A stretch of 46,920 bases of DNA from Acidimicrobiaceae bacterium (GCA_009843735.1 VYCW01000116.1:1-46920); one strand, 5' to 3'. Positions 23,594-33,025 are shown, counted from the stretch's first letter. Made by a program: numbers and translations. The notes: generated by a model not told the origin, from the sequence alone.

Positions 23594-23670
<77 letters not shown>

Positions 23671-23729
23671 GAGCGATCCTACCGGGGCCGGCGACCCGCC
23701 CGCAACGCCGACGGGCCTGCGTCGGAGCC

Positions 23730-24500
23730 TTACTTCGGGGGCAGGCGGATGCCGGCGTCGACCCTGATGACCTCGCCGTTCATGTAGTCGTTGGTGATCA
23801 GCTCCATCACCATCGAGGCCAGCTCGTCGGCGGTGCCCAGACGCTTGGGGAACAGCACGCCCTCGGCCAGGTGGGCCTTGAACGCCTCGGCATCGGGGCC
23901 GGTGCCGTAGATGGGCGTGTTGATCAGCCCCGGCGCGATGGTGTTGATCCGCACGCCGATGGGCACCAGGTCCCGGGCGATCGGCAGGGTCATGCCCACC
24001 ACCCCTCCCTTGGAGGCCGAGTAGGCGTTCTGGCCGGTCTGGCCGTCGAAGGCGGCCACCGAGGCCATGTTGACGATGGCGCCCCGCTGGCCGTCGTCGT
24101 CCACCGGCTCGGTGCCGGCCATGGCCGCGGCGGCCAAGCGGATGCAGTTGAACGTGCCGATCAGGTTGGTGGCCACCACCCGCTCGAAACGCTCCAGCGG
24201 CATGGGCTGGCCGTGGCGGTCCACCGTGCGCACCGCGGAGGCGATCCCGGCCGAGTTAACCAGCACGCGCAGCGGGCCGAGCTCGCCGGCGACCTCCACC
24301 GCGGCCTGCACCGGCACCTCCTCGGCCACGTCGCCCTCCACGAACACTCCACCGACCTCCGCCGCCGCCTCGGCGCCCTTGGCCTCCTGGATGTCGAGGA
24401 TCACGCAGTGGGCGCCCAGCCCGGCCAGCCGGTTGGCGCACGCCCGCCCGATCCCCGAGGCGCCTCCGGTGACGATGGCCGCAGCCCCTGCCAAGTCCAT
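23730..24500 (-). CDS. SDR-family oxidoreductase, 3-hydroxyacyl-CoA dehydrogenase type 2-like
   Basis: The product has 256 residues, a classical short-chain dehydrogenase. Cofactor loop TGGASGIGRACANRL is near residue 11, NSAG near residue 84, the catalytic serine in NMASVAAFDG and the YSASK pair near residue 160. The aspartate in LDIQEAKGAEAAAEVGG after the second strand indicates NAD(H). The sequence style (LPIARDLVPIGVRINTIAPG, LFPKRLGTADELASMVMELI) matches bacterial homologues of HSD10, which oxidise short or branched 3-hydroxyacyl-CoA in beta-oxidation or isoleucine breakdown. The ATG has AGGAG 7 nt before it. It lies 27 nt after the APC permease gene on the same strand and may be co-transcribed. 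Confidence 0.93.
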   Translation of the reverse strand: MDLAGAAAIVTGGASGIGRACANRLAGLGAHCVILDIQEAKGAEAAAEVGGVFVEGDVAEEVPVQAAVEVAGELGPLRVLVNSAGIASAVRTVDRHGQPMPLERFERVVATNLIGTFNCIRLAAAAMAGTEPVDDDGQRGAIVNMASVAAFDGQTGQNAYSASKGGVVGMTLPIARDLVPIGVRINTIAPGLINTPIYGTGPDAEAFKAHLAEGVLFPKRLGTADELASMVMELITNDYMNGEVIRVDAGIRLPPK

Positions 24501-24527
24501 GTCGTGTCTCCTGTCTGCCAGTCGGTC

Positions 24528-26618
24528 TCAGTCGGCTAGGACGCCCACCACGTCGTCCAGGACGGGCAGGCTATTGGGCGGTCCCAGCACGGTGATCTGG
24601 TCGTCGGCCTCCAGCACCAGGTCGGCCTCGGCCCTGAGCACCCGACCCTCGCGGCTGACGGCCTCCAAGAAGAAGCCCGCATCGATGGTGAGCGCCCCCA
24701 CCCGCCGGCCGATCAGGGCCGACGTGGACAGCTCCGGCATCAGCGGGTACTGGCCGATCGACAGGTCGGGCAGCAGGGCCTCCTTCACCTCGGCCTCGAA
24801 GGCGGCCTCGGCCACCGCCTCGGCCCGGTCCGAGTGCAGGTAGGCCGCCAGCTCGCCGGCCAGGCGCAGCACCCGGCCCGGCTCGGCGCTGCACCCGGCC
24901 AGGAAGAACAGGGCCTTCACCTGCTCGTCCCGGCCGCCCCAGGCCGCGGGGATGCAGATACCGCCGGCGGCCCGCACGATCACAAGGTAGTCGTCGTCGG
25001 TGTCGAAGAAGGCCAGCGGCGTGGCCGTGGGATGCTGCTCGGAGGGCTGGATCCACAGCGAGCCCGACTCCAGGAACCGGTCGGTCACGGTGGCCACGTC
25101 CACCTCCGTCTGGGTCGACAGCACCTCCGAGGCCCGGACCGCGGCCTCGTTGATGTCGGTGCCCTCGGGAATGCTCACCACCGCGGCCCGGGCGATGAGT
25201 CCCGGGTACTCGTCGCCGGACCGCACGCCGTGGCTCTGCACCGCCGCGCTCAGTTCGCGGTCCAGGCCCCGGTCGACCAGCCTCCCCCAGCGTTCGAACA
25301 CGTGGTAGATGGCCCCGCCGTGCATCGACCGGGTGCGCCCGTAGAACACGTACCACACCACCCCCAGCACCACCGACGCCCCCGTCAGCAGCAGCGCCAC
25401 CGGACCCAGCTCGACGATCAGGTACAGGTCGATGGCGATGCCGGCCAGCTGCAGGTAGGGGAACAGCGGGGCGGTGAAGCCCGGCGCGTACGAGGCGATG
25501 CGCGACGCCCGCAGCACCAGCACCGCCGAGTTCACCAGGGCCAGGGTCAGCAGCACGAAGGCGCTGGCCACCTTGGCGATGGCGCCCACGTCGAGGGCCA
25601 GCACCACTGCCGCCATCCCCGCGCCGGTCAGGGCCACGCCCCAGGCCGGGGTGTTGAACCGGTTGAGCCGGCCCAGCCTCTCGCCCACCAGCCGGTCGCG
25701 GCTCATGGCCAGCGGGTAGCGGGCCGCGGCCAGGATCCCGGCGTTGGTGGCCGACGAGAAGGCGGCCAGGGCAGCCAGCACCACCAGCACCGCGCCCGCG
25801 GTGGGCAGCACCGCCTCCGCGGCGGTGTAGATCGGGGCCAGGTCGTCGTGCAGCTGCGCCGGCGGCACCACTGCCACCGCAACCAGCACCCCCAGCGTGT
25901 ACAGGGCGGTGCTCACCAGCAGCGACAGCGCCATCCCCAATGGGATGTTGCGCGACGGGTCGTTGATCTCCTCGGCCGCGCTGGCCACCTTGGTCAGCCC
26001 GCCGTAGGACACGAACACCAGCCCGACGACGCTGATCAACCCGCCCGTCCCGTCGGCGAAGAAGGGCTCCATGCCGCCGTCGCCGCCGACCCGGGGCAGT
26101 CCCACCGCTATGAACCAGCCCATCACGGCCAGCACGAAGCCCACCAGCAGCATCTGCACCCCCGCGCTGGCCCTGGTGCCCAGGATGTTGATGATGGTGA
26201 AGCCGGCGATGAGCACCACCGCCAGCGGCTTGGCCGGCACGTCGAGGACGATGTTGAGGTAGGCGCTCATCCCGACCAGTGCGAACGCGTCCTTGAGCAC
26301 CAGCGACAGCCACGTGGCCATGCCTGAGAACGTTCCGACCGCCGGTCCGTAGGCCCGGACCAGGAAGTAGTAGGCGCCCCCGGCTCGGGGCATGGCGGTG
26401 GAGAGCTCGGCCACGCTCAGCATGGCGGGCACGGCCACCACGCCGGCCAGGGCGTAGGCCAGCACGGCACTCGGGCCGGCGTCGGCCGCGGCCAGGCCCG
26501 GCAGCAGGAACAGGCCCGAGGAGAGCATCGCGCCGGTGCTCAGGACGAAGACGTGTCGGAGCCCCAGCGAGCGGGAGAGTCCGGCGCCGAGGGGCCCGCC
26601 TGCGCCGCGCTCGTTCAT
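24528..26618 (-). CDS. APC-superfamily amino acid permease with EIIA-like and RCK_C C-terminal domains
   Basis: The product has 696 residues. Residues ~15-430 are an APC transporter with about twelve membrane segments; the conserved first helix reads VFVLSTGAMLSSGLFLLPGL, and LISVVGLVFVSYGGLTKVAS with AAEEINDPSRNIPLGMALSL is the hallmark loop. Residues ~440-605 resemble a PTS EIIA type-2 domain (YLVIVRAAGGICIPAAWGGR, VKALFFLAGCSAEPGRVLRL), but no clear phosphorylatable PH motif is present. Residues 619-696 form a TrkA-C/RCK_C domain (TSALIGRRVGALTIDAGFFL ... DDQITVLGPPNSL), which often binds a nucleotide ligand. The tails suggest transport gated by a cytoplasmic signal. Substrate is unknown. 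It is divergent from the glutamate-synthase-like gene across repeat copy A. Confidence 0.9.
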   Translation of the reverse strand: MNERGAGGPLGAGLSRSLGLRHVFVLSTGAMLSSGLFLLPGLAAADAGPSAVLAYALAGVVAVPAMLSVAELSTAMPRAGGAYYFLVRAYGPAVGTFSGMATWLSLVLKDAFALVGMSAYLNIVLDVPAKPLAVVLIAGFTIINILGTRASAGVQMLLVGFVLAVMGWFIAVGLPRVGGDGGMEPFFADGTGGLISVVGLVFVSYGGLTKVASAAEEINDPSRNIPLGMALSLLVSTALYTLGVLVAVAVVPPAQLHDDLAPIYTAAEAVLPTAGAVLVVLAALAAFSSATNAGILAAARYPLAMSRDRLVGERLGRLNRFNTPAWGVALTGAGMAAVVLALDVGAIAKVASAFVLLTLALVNSAVLVLRASRIASYAPGFTAPLFPYLQLAGIAIDLYLIVELGPVALLLTGASVVLGVVWYVFYGRTRSMHGGAIYHVFERWGRLVDRGLDRELSAAVQSHGVRSGDEYPGLIARAAVVSIPEGTDINEAAVRASEVLSTQTEVDVATVTDRFLESGSLWIQPSEQHPTATPLAFFDTDDDYLVIVRAAGGICIPAAWGGRDEQVKALFFLAGCSAEPGRVLRLAGELAAYLHSDRAEAVAEAAFEAEVKEALLPDLSIGQYPLMPELSTSALIGRRVGALTIDAGFFLEAVSREGRVLRAEADLVLEADDQITVLGPPNSLPVLDDVVGVLAD

Positions 26619-26704
26619 GTACCTCTCGCGGGCCGGGCCATCCCCAAACCTAACCCGGTCTACTCCCCACGCTCAACATACCGAGGGCCGCACCGCCGCC
26701 CCGG

Positions 26705-26754
26705 AAATCTCGGGTTGGTTTTGCGCATACAGTCCCCAAAAGCGACCCGAGAAA
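26705..26754. repeat. Interspersed palindromic repeat, copy A (divergent member)
   Basis: TCTCGGGTTG at 26708-26717 faces CGACCCGAGA at 26743-26752 (9 of 10 paired). The centre differs from the other four copies, which share TGTGTCGTAG. It lies between divergent genes. Confidence 0.65.
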
Positions 26755-26797
26755 CCGCAGAGGCGCGGGGACGGCCGACGGCGGGATCGGCCACGGC

Positions 26798-26803
26798 TAG
26801 CGT
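26798..26803 (+). promoter_or_regulatory. Probable -10 box (TAGCGT) of a leaderless promoter
   Basis: The box fits TANNNT and ends 6 nt before the ATG at 26810. No ribosome site lies between them. Confidence 0.4.
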
Positions 26804-26809
26804 TCAAGC

Positions 26810-28363
26810 ATGAACTGGTGGCTGTGGACGCTCGCCGCGATCGGCGCCCTGCTCATCGTCACGACCGTCTACGACCTGGTGCAGAAGCGCCATGCCATCC
26901 TGCGCAACTTTCCGATCATCGGCCACCTGCGCTACCTGCTGGAGTCGTTCGGCCCCGAGCTGCGCCAGTACATCGTCAGCGACAACGACGAGGAGCGGCC
27001 CTTCAACCGCAACCAGCGCCGCTGGGTGTACGCCACCTCGAAGCGGGAGAACCCGTACTTCGGGTTCGGCTCCGACAACCGGCTCGACGCCGACGGCCAC
27101 GTGTTCTTCCGGCACTCGGCCTTCCCGTTCGACTCCGACGCCCCCCACGGCGAGCTGCGGGCGGCCAAGGTGCTCGGAGCCTGGCGAGGCCGGCCCGGCG
27201 CATTCCGGCCCGAGTCGGTGGTGAACATCTCCGGCATGTCCTACGGCTCGCTGTCGGGCCCGGCGGTGGCGGCGCTCAACGGCGGCTCGGCCATCGCCGG
27301 ATGCCTGCACAACACCGGGGAGGGCGGCGTCAGCGTCCACCACCGCCTCGGCGGCGACCTGGTGTTCCAGCTCGGCACCGGGTACTTCGGGGCCCGCGGC
27401 GCCGACGGGCGCTTCTGCATGGACGCCTTCCTGGCCAGTTTCGGCTCGGCCCCCGTCAAGGCGGTGGAGTTGAAGCTGAGCCAGGGGGCCAAACCGGGTC
27501 TGGGCGGGGTGCTGCCCGCGGCGAAGGTCACCGAGGAGATCGCCGAGGCCCGTGGCGTGCCGGCGGGGGTGACCGTTCGCAGCCCCAACCGCCACCCCGA
27601 GTTCGACGACGTGGCCGGGCTCGTCCGCTTCACCGAACGTATCGCCGATGCCTGCGGGGTGCCGGTGGGCATCAAGTCGGCGGTCGGCGACCGGCGCTTC
27701 TGGACCGAGCTGGCGTCGGAGATGTCCCGCGCCGGCCGCGGTCCCGACTTCATCACCGTCGACGGGGGCGAGGGCGGCACCGGCGCGGGGCCGCTGACGT
27801 TCACCGACCACGTGTCGCTGCCCTTCCGGGTGGGCTTCGCCGAGGTCTACCAGGCCTTCGCGGAGGCCGACCTGCATGAGGCCGTGGTGTTCGTGGGCTC
27901 CGGCAAGCTCGGCTTCGCTCCCGACGCCATGGTGGCCATGGCCATGGGCGTCGACCTGATCAATGTCGGGCGGGAGGCCATGATGTCAGTCGGCTGCATC
28001 CAGGCCCAGCGCTGCCACAGTGGCCGCTGCCCCACCGGTGTGGCCACCCAGAGCAAGTGGCTCACCCGGGGCCTCGACCCCACCAGCAAGGCCGTGCGGG
28101 TGGCCAACTACGTGGCCGGGCTGCGGCAGGAGCTGAGGATGCTGGCCGAGGCCATGGGCGAGGAGCATCCGTCGCTGGTGGACCCGGCCGCGGTCGAGAT
28201 GCGGATCCGCCGCGGTGAGCTGCTCCCCATCCTTGACGCCATCGGCTACTCGGAGGCGGCCAAGGAGGCCCGCATCGCCCTGGGCGAGGTGTCCAGGGAG
28301 GCCCGCCTCTTCGCCGACTCGACTGCCGCCAGCCCGGCCCAGGCCCCCAGATTTCTCGGGTGA
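26810..28363 (+). CDS. Membrane-anchored FMN-binding glutamate-synthase-like protein
   Basis: The product has 517 residues. An N-terminal membrane segment (WWLWTLAAIGALLIVTTVYD) is followed by the Glu_synthase FMN TIM barrel: VVNISGMSYGSLSGPAVAAL near residue 138, GCLHNTGEGGVSVHHRLGGD near 164, FITVDGGEGGTGAGPLTF near 314, and the 3Fe-4S cysteines in GCIQAQRCHSGRCPTGVATQ near 397. The glutaminase and GltD-type domains of true glutamate synthase are absent. Such stand-alone proteins are common; their donor and acceptor are unknown, though glutamate or ferredoxin chemistry is likely. The start ATG follows a TANNNT box by 6 nt. The last codons and TGA lie inside repeat copy B. Confidence 0.9.
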   Translation: MNWWLWTLAAIGALLIVTTVYDLVQKRHAILRNFPIIGHLRYLLESFGPELRQYIVSDNDEERPFNRNQRRWVYATSKRENPYFGFGSDNRLDADGHVFFRHSAFPFDSDAPHGELRAAKVLGAWRGRPGAFRPESVVNISGMSYGSLSGPAVAALNGGSAIAGCLHNTGEGGVSVHHRLGGDLVFQLGTGYFGARGADGRFCMDAFLASFGSAPVKAVELKLSQGAKPGLGGVLPAAKVTEEIAEARGVPAGVTVRSPNRHPEFDDVAGLVRFTERIADACGVPVGIKSAVGDRRFWTELASEMSRAGRGPDFITVDGGEGGTGAGPLTFTDHVSLPFRVGFAEVYQAFAEADLHEAVVFVGSGKLGFAPDAMVAMAMGVDLINVGREAMMSVGCIQAQRCHSGRCPTGVATQSKWLTRGLDPTSKAVRVANYVAGLRQELRMLAEAMGEEHPSLVDPAAVEMRIRRGELLPILDAIGYSEAAKEARIALGEVSREARLFADSTAASPAQAPRFLG

Positions 28364-28403
28364 CTAATGTGTCGTAGGCCTACACCAACTCAACCGAGAT
28401 TCT
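28349..28403. repeat. Interspersed palindromic repeat, copy B
   Basis: TCTCGGGTGA pairs with TCAACCGAGA (9 of 10) around a centre containing TGTGTCGTAGG. Its left arm encodes the last residues and TGA stop of the glutamate-synthase-like gene, so the element overlaps coding sequence. Confidence 0.8.
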
Positions 28404-28410
28404 GGGCTCG

Positions 28411-28464
28411 GGATTCTCGGTTGGGTGTTGTGTCGTAGAGCCCCCATAAGTCAACCGAGATTCT
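28411..28464. repeat. Interspersed palindromic repeat, copy C
   Basis: TCTCGGTTG at 28415-28423 pairs perfectly with CAACCGAGA at 28452-28460 around a centre with TGTGTCGTAGAG. It lies 7 nt after copy B, in the gap between two convergent genes, where it may also end transcription. Confidence 0.8.
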
Positions 28465-28480
28465 GTTGGGGGGCTGAGAG

Positions 28481-31396
28481 CTAGTTCTCGAGCTGCTCCA
28501 GCAGGCGGGCCAGGATCTCGTCCTGGCGGCGCCGCAGCTCAGCCAGTTCCTCGATCAACTGCTGGGTCTCCGACGACGTCAGCTCGCCCAGGTCCACTGC
28601 GGGCGTGTCCGTGCCCGAGGGATCGGTCCCGTCGCCGGCCGGCTCGTCGCGGCCGGTGTCGTCGAGCAGGGGAACGTCGCCGTCGGTGACTATCGGCGGC
28701 AGCACCACCCCTTCGAAGTCGGTGCCCGGGTAGAGGTCGGAGAGGGCCTGGCCCAGCGTCTTGCCCAGCGCGGTGCGGTTGCCGACCGAGGCGATCACCC
28801 CGGCCAGCAGCGGGATCTGGGTTCCCTGGGCCCGCACGTACATGGGACGGACGTACAGCACCGAGTCGTCAACCGGCAGCAGCAGCATGTCGCCGAAGTC
28901 GACCAGCGAGCCCTGGTCGTTGAGCAGCGTCAGCTCCCGGCTGATGTCGGGGTTGGTGGAGATGTTGGACGCCACGATGGCCGGACCCGGCGCCAGCAGG
29001 TTCGACATCTCGTAGGACACCAGCCTCGAAGTGCCGTCGGCGCGGGTCTCGCCCACCATGAACGCGGTCAGCTCCTTGCGGCTGTCGTCGTCGGAGGTGG
29101 GCACGAACGAGCGCAGGGCCACGAACGAGGCGTCGTCCTCGCCGGGGAGCTGGATCAGCGAGTAGTAGGCCGGCACCCGCCGCTCACGGCTGGTCAGCAG
29201 GCCCCGCTCCCCGACCACGGCCTCGGCGGTGCCCCCGGCCAGCACGCTGCGGCCCGGGTCCTGGGCCACCGCCCAGCGCTCGGTGCCGATGATCAGCGCC
29301 TCGGGGTCCGACACCTGGTACGAGGCCCACATGTTGGTCTGCACCGTGAACAGGTCGGTCGGGAAGCGCAGATGGGTGCGCAGGCCGTCGGGCATCTCGG
29401 AGAAGTCGGTGAACAGGTCGGGGAAGGCCCCCTGCCACGCGGCCACGATGGGATCGGCGACCGGCATGACGTACAGCGTCACGTCGCCGTCGTAGGAGTC
29501 GACGACGGCCTTGACCGAGTTGCGTATGTAGTTGACGCTGCTGTCGGCAAGCTCGGCGCCGATCTCCAGCCCGCTGGCGTCGGCGGTCTGGGAGTAGGGG
29601 TAGCGGTCGGTGGTGGTGTACGCGTCGAGCACGTAGTGGATGCGGCCGTCGAAGATCACCGGGTAGGCGTCGGAGTCGAACTCCAGGAACGGGGCGATGT
29701 TCTTCACCCGGTCCTGGGCGTCGCGGATGTAGATGATGCTGGTGTCGCCGCTCACGAAGTTGGAGATCAGCGGGTCGAGCTGACCGAAGCGCAGCGCGAA
29801 GGCGGTCTGGCGCAGGAACGAGCCCATGTTGACGCCGCCCTCGCCGGTGTAGCGGAAGCTCTCCTCGCGGCCCTGGCCGTCCACGTAGTCGACCTCGTCG
29901 CGGGTGGCGCCCACCAGCGCGTAGCCCTCGAGGTTCTCGCCCACGTAGATCTGGGGCTGGTCGAGCTGCAGGTCGATGGCCTCGTCCACCTCGACGGGCA
30001 GGCCGCCGGTGATGAACACCGGGCTGCCCCGCACGTCGGTGACGTTGGCCCGGGCGATGGCCATCCCGTAGCCGTGGGTGATGGCCACGTGCTGGCGCTC
30101 CCACGACGCCAGCTCGCTCAGGTTGAGCTCGCGGGCGGCCAGCACCACCTGGGTCAGCTCGCCGTCCACCTCGTAGCGGTCGACGTCGAGCACCGAGGAG
30201 AATCGGTAGAAGTCACGCTCGCCCTGATCCTTCTCGAAGGTGTCGGTGAGGGTGAGCGGGTCGAGGATCCGGGCGTTGCGCACGGTCTGGGCCGCGGCCC
30301 GCAGCTGGGCCGGAGTGGGGTTCTCGCGGTAGTCGAACACCTCGAAGGCCACATCGCGGTCGGGCACGAGCGAGTAGGCGGCCCGGGTGGCGGCGATGTT
30401 GTCGTCGGTGTAGACGGACTCCCGGGCGGTGGTGTTGGGGTCGACCTGGAACCGCTGCACGAACGCGGGGTACATGTTTCCCATCACCAGGGCGGTGAAG
30501 GCCCACAGCCCCACGGCCAGCGCCGGCAGCACCCAGCCCCGCCGCCGCAGGTTGACCACCAGCAGCACCACCGCGAACAGCGAGATCAGCAGGAGCAGGT
30601 TGAAGGCAGGCAGCTTGGCCTTGACGTCGGTGTACAGGGCGCCGTCGACCACGCCCCGGTCCGACACGGTGAGCTCGTAGCGCGACAGCCAGTAGTCGGC
30701 CGCCTTCACCAGAGCCAGCCCGGCCAGGATCGCCGACAGGTGCACCTTCACCGACGGCAGCACGCGGGGTGCGCCCCGTGGCACCTGGCCCCTGATGCCG
30801 CCGTTGATGTAGTGGGCGATGCCGATCACTACGAGGATGATCATGAAGGCGGCGAACAGCCAGTTCACGAGGAACGTCAGGAACGGCAGGCGGAAGACGT
30901 AGAAGCCGATGTCGGTGTCGAACAGCGGATCGACGACGCCGAAGTCCTTGCGGTTGACGAAGAGCAGCCACTCCTCCCACTGGTTGGACACGCCCGACGC
31001 GGCCAGCAGTGAGAAGAGCACCGACACCGCCAGGCGCACGAGCCGGGTGCGGCCCGAGACCATGCTGTGGTAGCGGCTGAGGAGCTCCTCCTCGGGTCCG
31101 GGCGGCCGCACCTTGGGTGCGAGCCGCTCCACAATCATCAGGTTGATCCAGATCAGGATGAAGAACGCGACCGCGAAGATCACGAACAGCGCGACCTTGG
31201 CCAGCAGGACCCGCCCCCACACGTCGGTCCGGTCGAGCGAGTCGAACCACAGGTAGTCGGTGTAGAAGCGGGCGATGCCCCGCAGCGACAGCAGCAGGGC
31301 CAGGAGGCCGCCGGCTACCAGCAGCGCGATTATTCGGGTTCGTCTAGTGCCGAAACGCGGTCGGCCGCCGGCGGGGGATGGTGAAACGGTGCGCAC
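28481..31396 (-). CDS. UPF0182-family large membrane protein
   Basis: The product has 971 residues, typical for UPF0182 (COG1615). The N-terminal third carries seven membrane segments, beginning IIALLVAGGLLALLLSLRGI and ending near GWVLPALAVGLWAFTALVMG. Next comes a large extracytoplasmic region (residues ~320-900; for example YSLVPDRDVAFEVFDYRENP and YPYSQTADASGLEIGAELAD), then an acidic linker (DEPAGDGTDPSGTDTPAVDL) and a short coiled-coil tail (ELAELRRRQDEILARLLEQL). The family is nearly universal in actinobacteria and has no established function. The start is 6 nt after the DivIVA gene stop, so the two are one operon. The gene ends next to repeats B and C. Confidence 0.93.
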   Translation of the reverse strand: MRTVSPSPAGGRPRFGTRRTRIIALLVAGGLLALLLSLRGIARFYTDYLWFDSLDRTDVWGRVLLAKVALFVIFAVAFFILIWINLMIVERLAPKVRPPGPEEELLSRYHSMVSGRTRLVRLAVSVLFSLLAASGVSNQWEEWLLFVNRKDFGVVDPLFDTDIGFYVFRLPFLTFLVNWLFAAFMIILVVIGIAHYINGGIRGQVPRGAPRVLPSVKVHLSAILAGLALVKAADYWLSRYELTVSDRGVVDGALYTDVKAKLPAFNLLLLISLFAVVLLVVNLRRRGWVLPALAVGLWAFTALVMGNMYPAFVQRFQVDPNTTARESVYTDDNIAATRAAYSLVPDRDVAFEVFDYRENPTPAQLRAAAQTVRNARILDPLTLTDTFEKDQGERDFYRFSSVLDVDRYEVDGELTQVVLAARELNLSELASWERQHVAITHGYGMAIARANVTDVRGSPVFITGGLPVEVDEAIDLQLDQPQIYVGENLEGYALVGATRDEVDYVDGQGREESFRYTGEGGVNMGSFLRQTAFALRFGQLDPLISNFVSGDTSIIYIRDAQDRVKNIAPFLEFDSDAYPVIFDGRIHYVLDAYTTTDRYPYSQTADASGLEIGAELADSSVNYIRNSVKAVVDSYDGDVTLYVMPVADPIVAAWQGAFPDLFTDFSEMPDGLRTHLRFPTDLFTVQTNMWASYQVSDPEALIIGTERWAVAQDPGRSVLAGGTAEAVVGERGLLTSRERRVPAYYSLIQLPGEDDASFVALRSFVPTSDDDSRKELTAFMVGETRADGTSRLVSYEMSNLLAPGPAIVASNISTNPDISRELTLLNDQGSLVDFGDMLLLPVDDSVLYVRPMYVRAQGTQIPLLAGVIASVGNRTALGKTLGQALSDLYPGTDFEGVVLPPIVTDGDVPLLDDTGRDEPAGDGTDPSGTDTPAVDLGELTSSETQQLIEELAELRRRQDEILARLLEQLEN

Positions 31397-31402
31397 TGCC
31401 GA

Positions 31403-33025
31403 TCACGATACCGTCTCTGACCAGCCAGCAGAGAGGGCGGCTTCGGCGGCGGCCTCGGCTCGGCGGGAACGCGACTCCCGGTAGATCGAGCGCACCGCCC
31501 GGGCAAGCTCGTCGGGGTCGTCGGTCTCCTCGACCAACTGGCTGAGGCGGGCCCGGGCCGGCTCCACCAGAACCGACACGATCGCAGAGGCGGCCGCCTT
31601 CATGTCGATGTCGTCGATGCTGACGTCGATGTCGGACGCGAAGTCCTGCAGCGGCTCCACCATGGCGCGCGTGTAGAGCCCCGCATCGGCGGAGATCAGG
31701 TTGCGCACGGCCCGGGATCCGCCGCGCCGCAGCGAGTCCAGCAGCTCGCCCTGCTCGTCCACCACCAGCCGCTTGAGCCTGCGGGCGATGCCGCCCACAG
31801 CGACGGCTCGGGCCGCGCCCACAAGGTCGTCCGGTCCGGACGCCTCGGCCGATGCTGCGCCTGAGGGCTCCTGTGACTCCGATCCCTCGCCGTTGTCCTC
31901 CTCGCCGGGCGGCGCGGACACCGGCTGGCTCGTGATCGACCGCAGGCGGGCGAAAATCGCGCCCGCGTCGGGCGAGGCGCCGAGCGCGGGCGCCGGCCCC
32001 GGCTCCGCGGCCGGATGGGCCTGCACACCCATCTCGTGCTCGTACGTGGCGCCGGGTCCGGTGTCGGGATCGAATCGGGGCTCGGCTTCCACGTCGTAGA
32101 GACCGACCGCGGCCCGGTCGGGTGGCCTGTCCTTATAGCCGACGATCTCGACGTACTCGCTGCTCCCGAAGTCGTCGGCCTCGTCCGGCCGGTAGGGCTC
32201 TTCCTCCAGCTCGTCCAACTCTTCCAGCTCTTCGAGTTCAGCCGGCTCGGCGGGTTCGGATCCGACCTCCTGATCGGCCTCGGGCTCCGGGGCCTCGGCC
32301 GCCTCATCGTCGACGGCGGCGACCTCTCCGGTCACTTCGTCAGGGGGCGGCTTCGCCATTCGGGCAGCCCGGATCTCCGCCTCCATCTCGCCGACGGTGA
32401 GCTCGGGCTCGGCCGCCACCAGCAGTCCAGCCCTCGCCGCCGCGGCCTCCGCTTGGGGACCCGCCTGCGCGAAGTCCGAGATCCAGCCGTCCAGACCCTC
32501 GCGGCAGACCGACACCGCCTCCAGAAGACGATCGCGGATGACCCGGAGCTGCTCCACCTCCACCCGATGCGCATGGCGCTTGAAGGCCAGGTCCGAGAGG
32601 ATCCGCTCCCTTACTTTGCGGGCCTCCGCCACGAGCTCGCGGCCCTGCACGCGGCTCTCCTCGATGATGGCGGCTGCGGCCGTCGTGGCCTCGGCGGTGA
32701 GCTCCTCACCCTGGGCCTTGGCCCGCGACAACCGCTCCCGGGCGGCGTCCCGGGCCGCCTGCAGCACCCGGGCCGCCTCATCGCCCAGGGCCTCCACCAC
32801 ATGGGCCGTCTCGATCTTCTCCGGCGGGGCGGCCTCGAACTCGGCGAGACGCTGCTGGAGCGAGTCGACCAGACCATTGAGACGGCGGACCTCGGCGGCG
32901 GCCTCACGCAACCGCCTGCGCACCGGCTCCGGCTCGAAGCCGCGGCGGACCGTGCCGAAATCGGCGCGCTCGAGCTCCTCGGGGGCCAGCCCCACTTCCG
33001 GATCCAGTCCCTCGCCGTTTGCCAT
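31403..33025 (-). CDS. DivIVA-domain coiled-coil protein with a long acidic linker
   Basis: The product has 540 residues. The start LERADFGTVRRGFEPEPVRR with RLREAAAEVRRLNGLVDSLQ is a DivIVA-type membrane-curvature domain leading into a coiled coil of ~140 residues (ARERLSRAKAQGEELTAEAT; EARKVRERILSDLAFKRHAH). A disordered acidic segment rich in Glu/Pro follows (EPAEPAELEELEELDELEEE), then a second helical domain (GIARRLKRLVVDEQGELLDS onward). Length is about double that of Wag31. DivIVA proteins mark poles and septa and recruit cell-wall machinery; mreB in the same window suggests both systems coexist. The ATG has GGAGG 6 nt upstream. It precedes the UPF0182 gene in one operon. Confidence 0.8.
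   Translation of the reverse strand: MANGEGLDPEVGLAPEELERADFGTVRRGFEPEPVRRRLREAAAEVRRLNGLVDSLQQRLAEFEAAPPEKIETAHVVEALGDEAARVLQAARDAARERLSRAKAQGEELTAEATTAAAAIIEESRVQGRELVAEARKVRERILSDLAFKRHAHRVEVEQLRVIRDRLLEAVSVCREGLDGWISDFAQAGPQAEAAAARAGLLVAAEPELTVGEMEAEIRAARMAKPPPDEVTGEVAAVDDEAAEAPEPEADQEVGSEPAEPAELEELEELDELEEEPYRPDEADDFGSSEYVEIVGYKDRPPDRAAVGLYDVEAEPRFDPDTGPGATYEHEMGVQAHPAAEPGPAPALGASPDAGAIFARLRSITSQPVSAPPGEEDNGEGSESQEPSGAASAEASGPDDLVGAARAVAVGGIARRLKRLVVDEQGELLDSLRRGGSRAVRNLISADAGLYTRAMVEPLQDFASDIDVSIDDIDMKAAASAIVSVLVEPARARLSQLVEETDDPDELARAVRSIYRESRSRRAEAAAEAALSAGWSETVS

Noticed and set aside
29372..31012. Long plus-strand frame opposite UPF0182
   Set aside because: Composition is Val/Gly/His/Gln-rich shadow; UPF0182 is unmistakable on the other strand. 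Similar shadows lie opposite the APC permease (24834-26327) and ppk1 (41410-43113).
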